From Pusillimonas minor (GTDB lineage: Bacteria; Pseudomonadota; Gammaproteobacteria; Burkholderiales; Burkholderiaceae_B), in assembly GCF_014237865.1 (NCBI RefSeq), contig NZ_JACJUU010000001.1:464344-528343 (forward strand): a DNA stretch of 64,000 bases, in the 5' to 3' direction. Every line of letters starts with the position of its first letter. The stretch's first letter is position 1. Both the position numbers and the translations under genes were made by a program. Shown piece after piece: positions 52,210 to 61,204 of this stretch. Under the pieces are notes generated by a model. The model made no database searches. It was not told the origin of the DNA and saw only the letters and a program-made list of their open reading frames with translations.

Positions 52210-52663
52210 TAAAGAGGTGAAACGACTTTGCCATGGGAAAAAATTGCGCTTCATCGTCCTGGGCTTCTTTCTTTTTGATCATGTCAAAAAACACGCACGT
52301 AACCGACTTTTCGCCTTTTCGCACGTTTGCACCAACTGCCTGCGCTTGTTTGTAGGTCATCCATCGGTTAGTGGTGTACCCGGCATCTGCGGTCGCCACC
52401 CAGAGCAACAGAATATTGACGCCTCGATACGGCGCGCCGCTGGTGGCGTTGACGGGCATACCGTTTGCTGCGGCAACGGCCCATGTCTTTTGCCACTGAG
52501 CCGGTCCGGCTTGCATCAGTTCAATGATTTTGTCGGTAATGTCTTGCTTGAGGTCTTTACCTTTTTTTGGGGCTTGCACTGCTTGTAGGTGAGCCTCGGG
52601 GGGTGTGGGGGGAACGCCCACGGTGTTTGCTGTTGGGGTGAGGTTGTGCGTGGTGTCAGTCAT
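52205..52663 (-). pseudogene. ardC: ardC, 5' part (interrupted by transposon)
   Basis: Exactly 153 codons up to the insertion point. The N-terminal ssDNA-binding domain is complete: DITDKIIELMQAGPAQWQKTW, GVNILLLWVA, RWMTYKQAQAVGANVRKGEK, SFHLFN. Translation runs into the transposon and continues about 110 codons before stopping. GGGAG precedes the ATG. Joined to 41251-40709 the frame is open for 333 residues, the normal ArdC length, so the break is recent. Confidence 0.93.
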
Positions 52664-52734
52664 GAATACTCCCTTGTGTCCGTTGTGTTGTTCTGCTCGT
52701 TGGAGCCGCCTCGACGTAGGAAAAGCGCAGCCAC

Positions 52735-52855
52735 TTTTTCAAGGCCAGGGCGCTGTAAGCGGCCCCGGCTGGCTGGCGCGGCCCGCAGCGAAGCGAGGAC
52801 ACGGGCCTGACGGGGTGAACCCTTGCCTTGAAAAATGGCGCAGCGATACGTCGGT
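52735..52855 (-). promoter_or_regulatory. Structured leader upstream of ardC
   Basis: Perfect 11-bp inverted arms (TTTTTCAAGGC at 52735 and GCCTTGAAAAA at 52825) flank a GC-rich interior. It shares two boxes with the region upstream of ssb: GAAGCG...GCCTGAC (52790) and GCGCAG(C/T)GATAC...GTCGGT (52838). It is a candidate single-strand (Frpo-like) promoter active on entry into a recipient. Confidence 0.45.
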
Positions 52856-52987
52856 AAAAGGGGCGGCTCTGACGTGCAGAACAACGGGCTGACAACGAAC
52901 GAAAGGCATGGACTGATCTGCCTGGCGTTTACAACCTCGCCGCGACAGCGTCGGGCTATTGACGCTTGGACTTACTTTTAGCAGTGG

Positions 52988-53203
52988 CTAGCTTGCACCA
53001 ATTGGTCGACGACTGGCCTGCATACTTTCAAAATGGTGCACCACGGCCATAAACCGCTTTGGATCATCAGTCGCGCCAGTGGCCCTCCAATGTTCGATTA
53101 AAACGGTCTGCAAATGAGGGGGATAGCGACGTAGCGCACGGTTAGCTTTGCGCCAGGATTTATTCAATCTCGGGTGACGTCCATACGGTTCAAGCTTAAG
53201 CAT
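52988..53203 (-). CDS. Small basic protein
   Basis: 71 residues, highly basic (RHPRLNKSWRKANRALRRYP), ending in a polar tail. AGGAG 8 bases upstream. ATG overlaps the previous gene's stop, so the pair is coupled. Possibly nucleic-acid binding; no family known. Confidence 0.6.
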   Translation of the reverse strand: MLKLEPYGRHPRLNKSWRKANRALRRYPPHLQTVLIEHWRATGATDDPKRFMAVVHHFESMQASRRPIGAS

Positions 53204-53381
53204 GGTGCTGTCTCCTTTGTTGCATCCGGGCGACCTGGACAGCCAGACAACGCAGCATGCGTGCTGTGCCTGGGTTAACCGATTTTCTGGCTGAGATGAG
53301 TAAGGTCTTGACCGCCGCTGAAGTGTTGCCTAACGGCATAGGCAGCGGTTCAGTTCGGGGCGTGACGATAATGGCTGACAT
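53196..53381 (-). CDS. Very small basic protein
   Basis: 61 residues, basic C-terminus (RMQQRRQHHA). GGGAG precedes ATG 53381, and the stop overlaps the next start. An opposite-strand frame of similar length exists, so coding is not certain. Confidence 0.45.
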   Translation of the reverse strand: MSAIIVTPRTEPLPMPLGNTSAAVKTLLISARKSVNPGTARMLRCLAVQVARMQQRRQHHA

Positions 53382-53438
53382 AAGCAACTCCCAGTACGCA
53401 GTCAGGCACGGCCCTAGGGGCCGTACCTGCTTTCATGT

Positions 53439-55340
53439 TCAGTGAGACGTTTGGGTTTTGATGCGCAATGGTGTTGGCACCCACGGCTTATCGGCTAAAA
53501 GCTGCTGCGCTTGCTGGACGGCGTCGGTCTTTTTCATCTTGGCCAAAGGCAGGGCCGACTCGGCACCCAGCACTTCGGTCACGACATTGACCAGCTGCTC
53601 TTTGTTGACGTGGCCTAAATAGCTTTCTGCTGTAGCTGTCCACCACTGCGCCGGATCAACGCCCGTTGTATGCGCGAGGCGATCCAGTTCTGTTGGTTTA
53701 GTGTCATCTTGAAATTGAATCCCTTGGACGGTGCCAGCGACACAATAGGCCAACAGTTGCAAAAGGGTTCCAGTGTCCTGCTCTAAAGCCCAGGCCAAGA
53801 CATCGTCACTTAACTCCCCCTGCTCATTGGTGGGCAGCGCGTTAAGCCAGTGGCTGCGCAGTTCCTGCATCGCCTTTGCGGCCTTACTGTCTTTAAAGTC
53901 GGGTGCGTTACCCCGTAGGTCTTCGTGCTTCAGCTTGACGCCTAACCCGAACCCACCATAAGCAAAGTAGCCGGTACCGAGAACAGAGCGCGCCAACTGG
54001 GCAACGAGAACCGCCAAAGCAATTGTGGGCTTGGTTGCCAGATCCGCGGCCACGATGCCGACTTTGTGGGCTGAGAGTTGGCGAACCAATCGCTCGGCAT
54101 GAACCGGGCGGGTTTTCGGTACGGGTAACGACCCCAGACACGCGGACTGGCCCAGCTCTTTAGACAATTGGCTTGCGCGTTGCCGATCTTCGGGCCGGAT
54201 CAAACCTCGGCTAATCTGTACATCACCTGCACTGTTGACGTAAACGACGGCACCGGCAATCGCTTTGGTTGCTGGCGTCCAGACCTCGGCTTCTATTTCA
54301 ATCTTTTCTCGTGCAGCCCCTAACTTTTCTATTTCTTGCTCAAGTCGTCGCCATAGAACATGATCTTCTTCCTCGTCGCCCAGGTTGTCTCGTTCCGCTT
54401 CGATTGCCTGAATGCTTTTATCTATGACCTCGATCGCCGACTGTTGCTCAGGTGAGTACTCCCCTTCTTGCGCGTAGACTCGTCCAAAATTCATCCACTC
54501 CGAGTCATAAGCCGGTTTAAATTCAACCCATGACCAGCCTTCCTGCTCGATGTCGGCTGCGACGGTTTGCAATTTTTCAATGGCGAGCCGTTCAAGTAAT
54601 GCGACATCTTCCAAGTACAGTCCACGTCCATCGTCCTGCGCGAACAGATCCTGATAGCTTCGCCCACCCGCGGCGTGGTAGGCATCTAACCCGACAAACT
54701 GCACTACGGGACTCGACGCTGTGATTGCTCCTTGAGTCATGCCTTTACGGATCGCATGTGAATTATTGCGACTCCATTGGTCAAGCGATTGCCAGACCTG
54801 AAGCTGCAAGGCTTGATCTTCATTCACAGTAAAAGCCATCAACGCTTCAAGTGACAGCTCGTCGTTGCGATAGGCTTGCATCAACTCAGGGGCTACCTGC
54901 GCCAAGCGAAGCCGACGACGCACCACCGCGGGGCTTACACCAAACCGAGCGGCTACGTCCTCGATACTGCTGCCCTGCTCAACCAGTGCAGCGAAGGCTT
55001 CAAACTCGTCGGCCGGGTGCATGGCTTCACGCTGTACGTTCTCGGTGATCGAGGCTTCCAAGGCTTGCTCGTTGTCTACCTGCGTTACCCATACTGTGGT
55101 CTCTTTAGCCCAGCGGCCGGACTCAATCAACGTCTGCATGGCTTGCAAACGACGGCCACCGGCAATGACCTCGTAAGTGCCGCGTTTTTTGCCCTTGGTG
55201 ACCACCAAGTTTTGCAGCAAACCTTGTGCTTCGATTGAGTCGGCCAGCTCCGACAGGCTTACCTGCCCGGGCGTCTTACGTGCCTGGTAGCGTGTGGACA
55301 GGGTTAATTTGGCAACATCGATTTCAAAATGCGTGCTCAT
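53439..55340 (-). CDS. Large ParB/Spo0J-family protein
   Basis: 633 residues. ParB N-terminal nuclease-like domain (SLSELADSIEAQGLLQNLVV, then VIAGGRRLQAM), ENVQREAMHPADEFEAF and a helix-turn-helix (DVAARFGVSPAVVRRRLRLAQ). A long C-terminal region of unknown fold (about 200-633) follows. Such ParB-like proteins sit with ssb and ardC in plasmid leading regions and are usually not paired with ParA. AGGAG precedes the ATG. Confidence 0.85.
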   Translation of the reverse strand: MSTHFEIDVAKLTLSTRYQARKTPGQVSLSELADSIEAQGLLQNLVVTKGKKRGTYEVIAGGRRLQAMQTLIESGRWAKETTVWVTQVDNEQALEASITENVQREAMHPADEFEAFAALVEQGSSIEDVAARFGVSPAVVRRRLRLAQVAPELMQAYRNDELSLEALMAFTVNEDQALQLQVWQSLDQWSRNNSHAIRKGMTQGAITASSPVVQFVGLDAYHAAGGRSYQDLFAQDDGRGLYLEDVALLERLAIEKLQTVAADIEQEGWSWVEFKPAYDSEWMNFGRVYAQEGEYSPEQQSAIEVIDKSIQAIEAERDNLGDEEEDHVLWRRLEQEIEKLGAAREKIEIEAEVWTPATKAIAGAVVYVNSAGDVQISRGLIRPEDRQRASQLSKELGQSACLGSLPVPKTRPVHAERLVRQLSAHKVGIVAADLATKPTIALAVLVAQLARSVLGTGYFAYGGFGLGVKLKHEDLRGNAPDFKDSKAAKAMQELRSHWLNALPTNEQGELSDDVLAWALEQDTGTLLQLLAYCVAGTVQGIQFQDDTKPTELDRLAHTTGVDPAQWWTATAESYLGHVNKEQLVNVVTEVLGAESALPLAKMKKTDAVQQAQQLLADKPWVPTPLRIKTQTSH

Positions 55341-55354
55341 GTCAGTTCTCCTAA

Positions 55355-55519
55355 TCAGTGGTGTGTAATAGACGAAGTGGGAATTGAGGGCGTTGGGTCT
55401 TGCAACAGGCTGGCCAGCTGGCCTAACTCGCGCACGCTCATGGCCGGTAGCCGCATGGATTTGCCTTGAAGGTGGGAATTGCGCACAAGTGCGGCAAGTT
55501 TGGTAAGATCGAGTTGCAT
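55355..55519 (-). CDS. Small Leu-rich protein preceding the ParB-like gene
   Basis: 54 residues with a Leu/Met-rich helical centre (LPAMSVRELGQLASLLQ). AGGGAG before ATG 55519. Its last codons contain the orphan iteron. Confidence 0.5.
   Translation of the reverse strand: MQLDLTKLAALVRNSHLQGKSMRLPAMSVRELGQLASLLQDPTPSIPTSSITHH
55361..55373 (+). promoter_or_regulatory. Orphan iteron upstream of the ParB-like gene
   Basis: GTGTGTAATAGAC, identical to the 13-bp core of the oriV iterons, 21 bases before the ParB-like start and 28 kb from the origin. Confidence 0.75.
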
Positions 55520-55599
55520 TACTAAAGACTCCCTAAGTGTTTTGTGATGTGCGCCTCTGACGGGTCCAGCCGTCGGGGGCTTTTTCATTTGTGGACGGG

Positions 55600-55830
55600 T
55601 TAAAGAAAAACGGTTCTGCCGTTGTGGTCACGAAACTGTGTTGCTTCGATGTCTATGGCTATCCAAGACTCAAAATCAGGGGTGATTTGCAGTTGCCCTT
55701 TACGCACCCGGGCACCGAACGCTCTGGCGCATTCGGTCGATGGGTAAAAGCCTGCACAATATTTTTCGTGGTGCTGATTGAGCCGTTTGGCAGCGCGGGT
55801 GAGCCGCTGGGTGTTTTTTGCGGTAGTCAT
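55600..55830 (-). CDS. Small basic protein of the ssb operon
   Basis: 76 residues; basic N-terminus (TRAAKRLNQHHEKY), then an aromatic region and an acidic stretch. AGGA 7 bases before ATG 55830. No family recognised. Confidence 0.55.
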   Translation of the reverse strand: MTTAKNTQRLTRAAKRLNQHHEKYCAGFYPSTECARAFGARVRKGQLQITPDFESWIAIDIEATQFRDHNGRTVFL

Positions 55831-55840
55831 GGACAGTCCT

Positions 55841-56260
55841 TTAAGCATCTACGGGTGAAATAAATGACAGGTTGCGTGAGACAGTCTGGGCGGCGGCACA
55901 CATGTCGCGCCCGATCGCACCGACTTCCTGCTCGATGGCCTCGGTTGTCATTGCTGCAAAGCGCTCGGCGTACAGCCGGATCGCCCGAATAACTAAATCA
56001 GCCACGTCCCGGTCGTCATCAATCAGACGGGTAACGAATTCCGGGAAAGAGCGAGCTGTGGCGGCGCGGTTCAGTGCCAGCTCGGCGGCCACGGGTGCCA
56101 CGACGGGGCGCAAGCCATAGGCGCGCAGCTTTTTCATGGATGCGTTCATGATGCGGATGAAGTAAGTACGTACCGCCAAAACCACGAAGCGCTCTTCACG
56201 CCGGGCGGTCGTTGCACGAAGCAACAAACGAATTGCGGTATCGGGTTGCAGTGTGGTCAT
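55841..56260 (-). CDS. Unrecognised helical protein of the ssb operon
   Basis: 139 residues, Ala/Arg/Glu-rich and probably all-helical, with no membrane segment. AGGAG 8 bases upstream. It lies between ssb and the small gene above, so belongs to the establishment operon; no motif identifies it. Confidence 0.6.
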   Translation of the reverse strand: MTTLQPDTAIRLLLRATTARREERFVVLAVRTYFIRIMNASMKKLRAYGLRPVVAPVAAELALNRAATARSFPEFVTRLIDDDRDVADLVIRAIRLYAERFAAMTTEAIEQEVGAIGRDMCAAAQTVSRNLSFISPVDA

Positions 56261-56372
56261 GGTCGGCTCCTACGGATGGTTGTTTGTCTTTGGCCGGTAA
56301 TCCCCCGGCCTGGGCTTGAATCATCTGGGGCGCAAAGCACCGCCCTAGGCGGCGCTTCTGAGCTTTACACCC

Positions 56373-56831
56373 TCATTCAAAAGGGATGGCGTCGTCTTGA
56401 TCGTTGGCCTGGGGTGCTGGTTTGCCTTTGTCGCCCCGCCCTTTGCCACCTTTGGGTGCTGGCTGCTGTTGGCTGGCTTGCGTATCTGTGGTGCCTGAGC
56501 CACCCAACATCTGCATTTCTTCAGCAACGATTTCGGTGCTGTAGCGATCCGTGCCGGTTTCTTTGTCTTGATACTTGCGTGTTTTGATGCGGCCCTCGAT
56601 GTAGACCGAACGCCCTTTTTTCAGGAACTCACCCGCGATTTCAGCCAAGCGGTTGTAGAACACCACCCGATGCCACTCGGTTTCTTCGCGCTTTTCGCCG
56701 CTATGGCGGTCTTTCCACTGGCTAGTGGTGGCGATTGATACGTTGCAGACGGCAGCGCCTTCGGGGCTGTAACGCACTTCTGGGTCACGACCGAGATTGC
56801 CTACGAGGATGACTTTGTTGACTGATGCCAT
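56373..56831 (-). CDS. ssb: Single-stranded DNA-binding protein (SSB)
   Basis: 152 residues. Complete OB fold ([47 protein letters not shown]) with a Gln/Gly/Lys-rich linker and the acidic tip DDAIPFE. Plasmid SSBs protect the incoming strand and help the SOS balance in new hosts. It heads the minus-strand leading-type operon. Confidence 0.96.
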   Translation of the reverse strand: MASVNKVILVGNLGRDPEVRYSPEGAAVCNVSIATTSQWKDRHSGEKREETEWHRVVFYNRLAEIAGEFLKKGRSVYIEGRIKTRKYQDKETGTDRYSTEIVAEEMQMLGGSGTTDTQASQQQPAPKGGKGRGDKGKPAPQANDQDDAIPFE

Positions 56832-57523
56832 GGTGACTACTCCTTTAAAAAGTGCTTACGCACGGTATGGTTTTTAGTGCTGACCGGGCCTGAAGATTCG
56901 GGAGCCCGATGCGTAGGTTTTCGTGTATCGATTTGTGCGGTACAGGTGGTGCGTTTTGCCGCCAGTCCTGTGAGTTCCTCCGCCCGTGCCGTACTGGATC
57001 ACGTAGCGACAAACGTAAAGGGGTCGTGGAATAAATAGGGAGCGCAGCGACCGGCTTTATGCCGCGAAAGCCCCTTGCAGTGCAGGCGCGCAGTGATACA
57101 CGTCGGTGTTTAGGGGCGAGAGGGACTTACAAGGACAAGGCATGCAGCAACCGTGCACATGTCGATCACGGCCGGCGCGGCGAGCGCCCAAGCTGGCTTG
57201 CCAGCCAAGTTCGGCCGAATGGCCGCGGGCAAGCGTTAGCGCGCAGCGTCGTTAGACGCGAAGGGGTGAAGGATCAAAGCCCGCCAGGCGGAACGCCTAG
57301 GGGCAAGACTGCGAAAGCAGGCTTGAAGCGCAGCACGCGAGCCTGACCCGCAGGGGCACCAAAGGTACGACCTTGATTTAGCGCCCTTTCGTAATAACAA
57401 AGAGCGCTATACGGGTACTGGCTTTGAGCGACGTAACCATGTACAGTCAGTCACTGAGTTTCATGAAGTGCTATCGGTACAACTAAAACATCAGTTCAGT
57501 TGATAACCAACTTTGAGGTGTCT
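56832..57523. promoter_or_regulatory. Hairpin-dense region between ssb and the plus-strand gene pair
   Basis: About 690 bases without a supported gene. 57060-57360 has many short stem-loops: CTGG-CTTG-CCAG, GCG-TTAG-CGC, CGTC-GTTA-GACG, CCGC-CAG-GCGG and CTGC-GAAA-GCAG with a GNRA-type loop. It shares two sequence boxes with the ardC leader (57088 and 57325). An AGCGC...GCGCT inverted repeat lies near 57378-57407. A structured RNA or a single-stranded promoter is possible. Confidence 0.45.
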
Positions 57524-58036
57524 ATGAATCAGATGAACACACATCTTGACAAAACTAGAATGGCAGAACGCCTAGATACGATCGCTAAACGCATCGGTTT
57601 TACTCTTTGGCAACTACAAAAGTTGGAGGGAGCAGCTGCAACCTACTACGTGCTCATTGTCAAGGCATCACCTGGCATGGGTATTGACTCCGGCCTGGAG
57701 ATAGTAGATGGGTACCGAAGCAAGCCGTTTGGTACTACGGTCAAAGCCCTGAAAAGCTCAGATAAAGTACCTTCAGAGCTAATGGCGCGTTTTCAAAAGC
57801 TACTTGAGGAAAGAAACTGGCTTGTCCATAACTCAAGGAGCACCGGCAGTTCAGCTGTGCATGATGAGGCTGCATTCGTGCAGTTAATTAATCGAATTGA
57901 TGCCATAGGTAATGAAGCACTGGCCCTACTCAAGGAGATTGCCAAGCAATCGGAAGCATTTTTATTGAGTCATGGATTTAGCCCTGAGGTTATATCCTCG
58001 ACAGCACAACAGGCACGCAATCAGGTATATCGCTAG
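57524..58036 (+). CDS. Unrecognised protein with HEPN-like RNWLVH motif
   Basis: 170 residues, mostly helical. LEERNWLVHNSR near residue 110 fits the Rx4-6H catalytic signature of HEPN ribonuclease domains. No membrane segment. ATG 57524 has GAGG upstream. Followed by a second unrecognised gene 36 bases on. A HEPN toxin or anti-defence role is speculation; the motif is short. Confidence 0.55.
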   Translation: MNQMNTHLDKTRMAERLDTIAKRIGFTLWQLQKLEGAAATYYVLIVKASPGMGIDSGLEIVDGYRSKPFGTTVKALKSSDKVPSELMARFQKLLEERNWLVHNSRSTGSSAVHDEAAFVQLINRIDAIGNEALALLKEIAKQSEAFLLSHGFSPEVISSTAQQARNQVYR

Positions 58037-58071
58037 CCCGTCATTGCGCATTTGGCTTTAAGGAGGCGCTC

Positions 58072-58701
58072 GTGCAGGATCTGGCCGATCAGGTGGAAAA
58101 ACTAAGAACGATTTTTATACGTTCCAGCACAGCTGTGCCGATGGCAGATGAGGCCGATGCGAATGAGGTATTACAACGCTACAGGAATATTCGGGACGCA
58201 TCGGATCGTCTCTTTGATTTACTGATCGTCCTGGAAAATACGGGCCAAACGGTTAACACCTTACGCGCTTTATCCAGTCATTTCTTTTTGGCGAATGTAT
58301 TGGACATGGCAAGCGAACCGATTGCCGAGGCACTCAACAATATTAGGGCATGTCTACCCGGAGTCGTTCAAGCCGATGGAACTAAGATTCCATCCCGACC
58401 CATTGAACCAGGCGCACCTGCCATTTCTAAAGTCGATGCCTTCGTGCGGCATTTCGACAATGAGACGGAATGGCAGGAAGCGATGCTCATAGGTCGTGCC
58501 TTGGCAGTCCTCAAGCAATATCCATTTTCCAATGCTCAAACGAAAGCTGTTGCAGACGCTGCGACTCGGGTCAAACGGCTCGGCTATTCTTTTTCGATCC
58601 ACTCCGGCAAATACCACCTAGTCGATGCTGATTTATTCATTTTGGCCGAAAACGGCCATTCAAGACGCTGCGTCACGCCGACAACATGGGTCTTTGCATG
58701 A
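58072..58701 (+). CDS. Unrecognised partner gene, probably 3'-truncated by an IS
   Basis: 209 residues from a GTG with AAGGAGG upstream. Helical first half (VEKLRTIFI, ANEVLQRYRNIRDASDRLFDLLIVL) and a second domain near 130-195. The last residues read into the adjacent IS fragment, so the natural end may be lost. Likely cotranscribed with the HEPN-like gene. Confidence 0.5.
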   Translation: MQDLADQVEKLRTIFIRSSTAVPMADEADANEVLQRYRNIRDASDRLFDLLIVLENTGQTVNTLRALSSHFFLANVLDMASEPIAEALNNIRACLPGVVQADGTKIPSRPIEPGAPAISKVDAFVRHFDNETEWQEAMLIGRALAVLKQYPFSNAQTKAVADAATRVKRLGYSFSIHSGKYHLVDADLFILAENGHSRRCVTPTTWVFA

Positions 58702-59098
58702 CGCTGCGAGGACGGTTTAACCGGTCAGCATCCCCCTCCCACGCCAATGCCGTCAGAATCGTCCTCACGGCGGTGCCTTTTTTCAGGCGCAAAAAAAGGA
58801 CCTGCAAGAAGGGTACCCCCTTCTTGGCAATCATACGCAGCAACCATTTGAGGTTGTAGCCCGCCGCGCACAACACGGCATGCAACTTGTCGCCTTCTTC
58901 ACCCTTAAGGTGGCAGCGATCCATCCGGTGATTCGCTTTCAAATGACCGATAATCGGTTCAATGGCTTGTCTGCGTTTCAGCTGCTTTCGTTCCAGCGCC
59001 GTCAGCCGTTTGGGCTTGCCAGCGTATTCGGCTTCAGAAAAACTCAATTGGCTCAACGGGGACTTCCGTATCGGGCGATTCTCAACAACCTACATTTT
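58673..59098 (-). pseudogene. IS5-family transposase 3' fragment
   Basis: C-terminal third of an IS5-group transposase: KQLKRRQAIEPIIGHLKANH with the final catalytic Glu, then RMDRCHLKGEEGDKLHAVLCAAGYNLKWLL. The N-terminal part and one end are missing. It marks the border of the aniline gene block. Confidence 0.85.
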
Positions 59099-59226
59099 GA
59101 CAGGTCCGAGGGACTTGTTCAGATCTTCCCAAAGTCTGCCAATGCCAGAATGCCTATGTTGAACCGAAAATGCGGCAATTTCAGATAAGTACAGGGGCAG
59201 CTGAACCTATTGCGGAATCGAACGGA

Positions 59227-60165
59227 TCATCGTGGTGCGAAGGGTTGCATCCAGCGGTTTAATTCTTGTTGAAGTAAATTGGCCAAATCAAGCTGCCAGG
59301 GCGCCCGCAAGTCAAATCTGCTGATCATCCAGAGTTCGGTCGTCACGTCAGCTTGGGCAGGATCAACTTTTTGCAGGCCCGGGTAATCTACAGCCATCAC
59401 CGTGGGCATAATGGCAACACCCAGACCGTTTTCACATAACCGTGCCAACATCGAAAAGCTGTCAGACCACGCCACCACTTTTCCGGAAAGCCCAAATTCG
59501 GTTCGGTCCAACGACCCATACGTGAACGTATGGTCGCTGTGCGAAAACCCCAGATTCATTCCCAGAAAATGATGTTGCGCTGTACGGTTGGCATGGGCAC
59601 CACCCATGCTTTGGAGATAACTTTTGCTGGCATACACATTGATGGGGACATCACCGATTTTTTTGATTTTCAGTGAACTGTTACCCTGCACTGGTCGCGC
59701 CAGCCTGATTGCGATATCCACCTGATCTTGCTTGAGGTCAACAAAATGCGTTTCGGTGGTGATGTTCAATACCAGACGGGGGTGGCGTTCTCGGAAATTG
59801 GTAAAGGCGTTAGCGAAACGGTGAGCAAACGCATCCAGCAACGAAATTCTGATAACTCCCGCATCGTCCTGAACTGCAAGGGAAAACCGCTTGGCCGCTT
59901 CTGCCATGTCCTGTGCAGCGTCAACCAGTTTTTGTAAGTCGGCAGAAACTTCCCAGCCCCTTTGGGTACGAATAAAAACCGTGCGGCCCAGCTGCTGCTC
60001 CAGGGCTTGAATCCGGCGCCGAAGCGTTGAGTGGTCGATCCCTTCCATTTCGGCAGCAACGGCGTAGTCTCGATGGCGTTCAAGCGCCAGAAAAGTGCGC
60101 ACTAAATCCCAGGGTACGGCGGCATCTGGTCCGATCTTTCTGGTACTTAAGTGTTTTGTCGGCAT
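59227..60165 (-). CDS. tdnR: LysR-family regulator of aniline dioxygenase (TdnR-like)
   Basis: 312 residues with an N-terminal winged helix (LVRTFLALERHRDYAVAAEMEGIDHSTLRRRIQALEQQLGRTVF) and an effector domain. It lies directly after the dioxygenase genes on the same strand, as tdnR does in known aniline clusters. Inducer is presumed aniline or a product. Confidence 0.85.
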   Translation of the reverse strand: MPTKHLSTRKIGPDAAVPWDLVRTFLALERHRDYAVAAEMEGIDHSTLRRRIQALEQQLGRTVFIRTQRGWEVSADLQKLVDAAQDMAEAAKRFSLAVQDDAGVIRISLLDAFAHRFANAFTNFRERHPRLVLNITTETHFVDLKQDQVDIAIRLARPVQGNSSLKIKKIGDVPINVYASKSYLQSMGGAHANRTAQHHFLGMNLGFSHSDHTFTYGSLDRTEFGLSGKVVAWSDSFSMLARLCENGLGVAIMPTVMAVDYPGLQKVDPAQADVTTELWMISRFDLRAPWQLDLANLLQQELNRWMQPFAPR

Positions 60166-60192
60166 TGTGGTTAACCTTGCCGAAAAGACTGC

Positions 60193-61191
60193 CTACGGAA
60201 ACCGTATGACAATTTTTTCAGTGCGCGCACGCGACCGGCAAGCAAGAATCCAGCCATCGTCTTCATCATCTTCGTCCAGTACCTCGTTCTCAAGCCGTTC
60301 AACGTTACCCTCTACCAGTCGGCACATGCACGATGCGCACTCACCCACCCGGCAGGCGTACGGCACAGGCAAACCAGCCTTCAGCATCGCCGCCAGCAAG
60401 GTTTCATTACCTGTGACGATCACTTCATGTGTAGCTCCGGCAATAGTAACTTCAAGCGTCGCCTGTTTGTCAGAATCGGTACTGTCGCCCTGCTCATCAT
60501 TGGCGGCAAAACTTTCAAGGTGGATGCGTGTTTCAGGAACCCCAAACCCCTTTGCAGCGGCAACTATGGCCTGCATAAACGGTTCTGGACCGCAAATATA
60601 GGCGTCACCATGCGCGGCCAACATTGGGCGGAACGTTTCTGCATCAGGCAGCCCTGTCTCTTCGTCGAACCAGTACTGCACATTGAAGCGGTTAGCATAA
60701 TGCGCCAATAGTTCGTTTAGTGCGTCCAGAAGCATTACTGTTGCACGATTGCGATTCGCGTAAAACAAGGTTACCCGGGCCTGGCTGCGCTCAAGCGCCT
60801 GGCGGGCAAGGGAAACAATCGGCGCAATGCCGCTACCCCCTGCAAACAACTGAACGAGGTGTTGCGGTTCTCGAAGTAAAAAGCGCCCGGCAGGCGGCAT
60901 CGCCCTGATGGAATCGCCAGCACGCAAAGTGTCGCAAACCCAGTTTGACACTAGCCCACCAGGAACACGGCGAACCAGTACATCGATTCCCCCGTCGTTG
61001 CGAGGCCCATTGGTAATGGAGTAACAACGCCATTGTGGTGTGTCTTGAGGACCACCTTCCAGCGTCAGGTACTGACCGGGCTGAAAACCAAAAGTGCCTA
61101 TTTCAGCCGCATTGGGCTTCAGGCTCAGCAAAACAGCATCGGTTCCCTGGGGGGTGATGCGGACAACATTCAGGGTGTGTGCTTCTATCAT
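60193..61191 (-). CDS. tdnB: Aniline dioxygenase reductase component
   Basis: About 332 residues. FAD domain (RCYSITN near 62, VLVRRVPGGLVSNW), NAD domain (LFAGGSGIAPIVSLA) and a C-terminal plant-type [2Fe-2S] ferredoxin with the cysteine cluster YACRVGECASCMC. It passes electrons from NADH to the Rieske oxygenase. ATG 61191 is taken as the start, though the frame extends 17 codons further. Confidence 0.9.
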   Translation of the reverse strand: MIEAHTLNVVRITPQGTDAVLLSLKPNAAEIGTFGFQPGQYLTLEGGPQDTPQWRCYSITNGPRNDGGIDVLVRRVPGGLVSNWVCDTLRAGDSIRAMPPAGRFLLREPQHLVQLFAGGSGIAPIVSLARQALERSQARVTLFYANRNRATVMLLDALNELLAHYANRFNVQYWFDEETGLPDAETFRPMLAAHGDAYICGPEPFMQAIVAAAKGFGVPETRIHLESFAANDEQGDSTDSDKQATLEVTIAGATHEVIVTGNETLLAAMLKAGLPVPYACRVGECASCMCRLVEGNVERLENEVLDEDDEDDGWILACRSRARTEKIVIRFP

Positions 61192-61204
61192 CTTCGCAAC
61201 CTGA

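Noticed and set aside
57059..57346. Plus-strand 95-codon frame in the ssb upstream zone
   Set aside because: Arg/Gly/Lys-rich, no ribosome site, and explained better by the structured hairpin DNA it covers.
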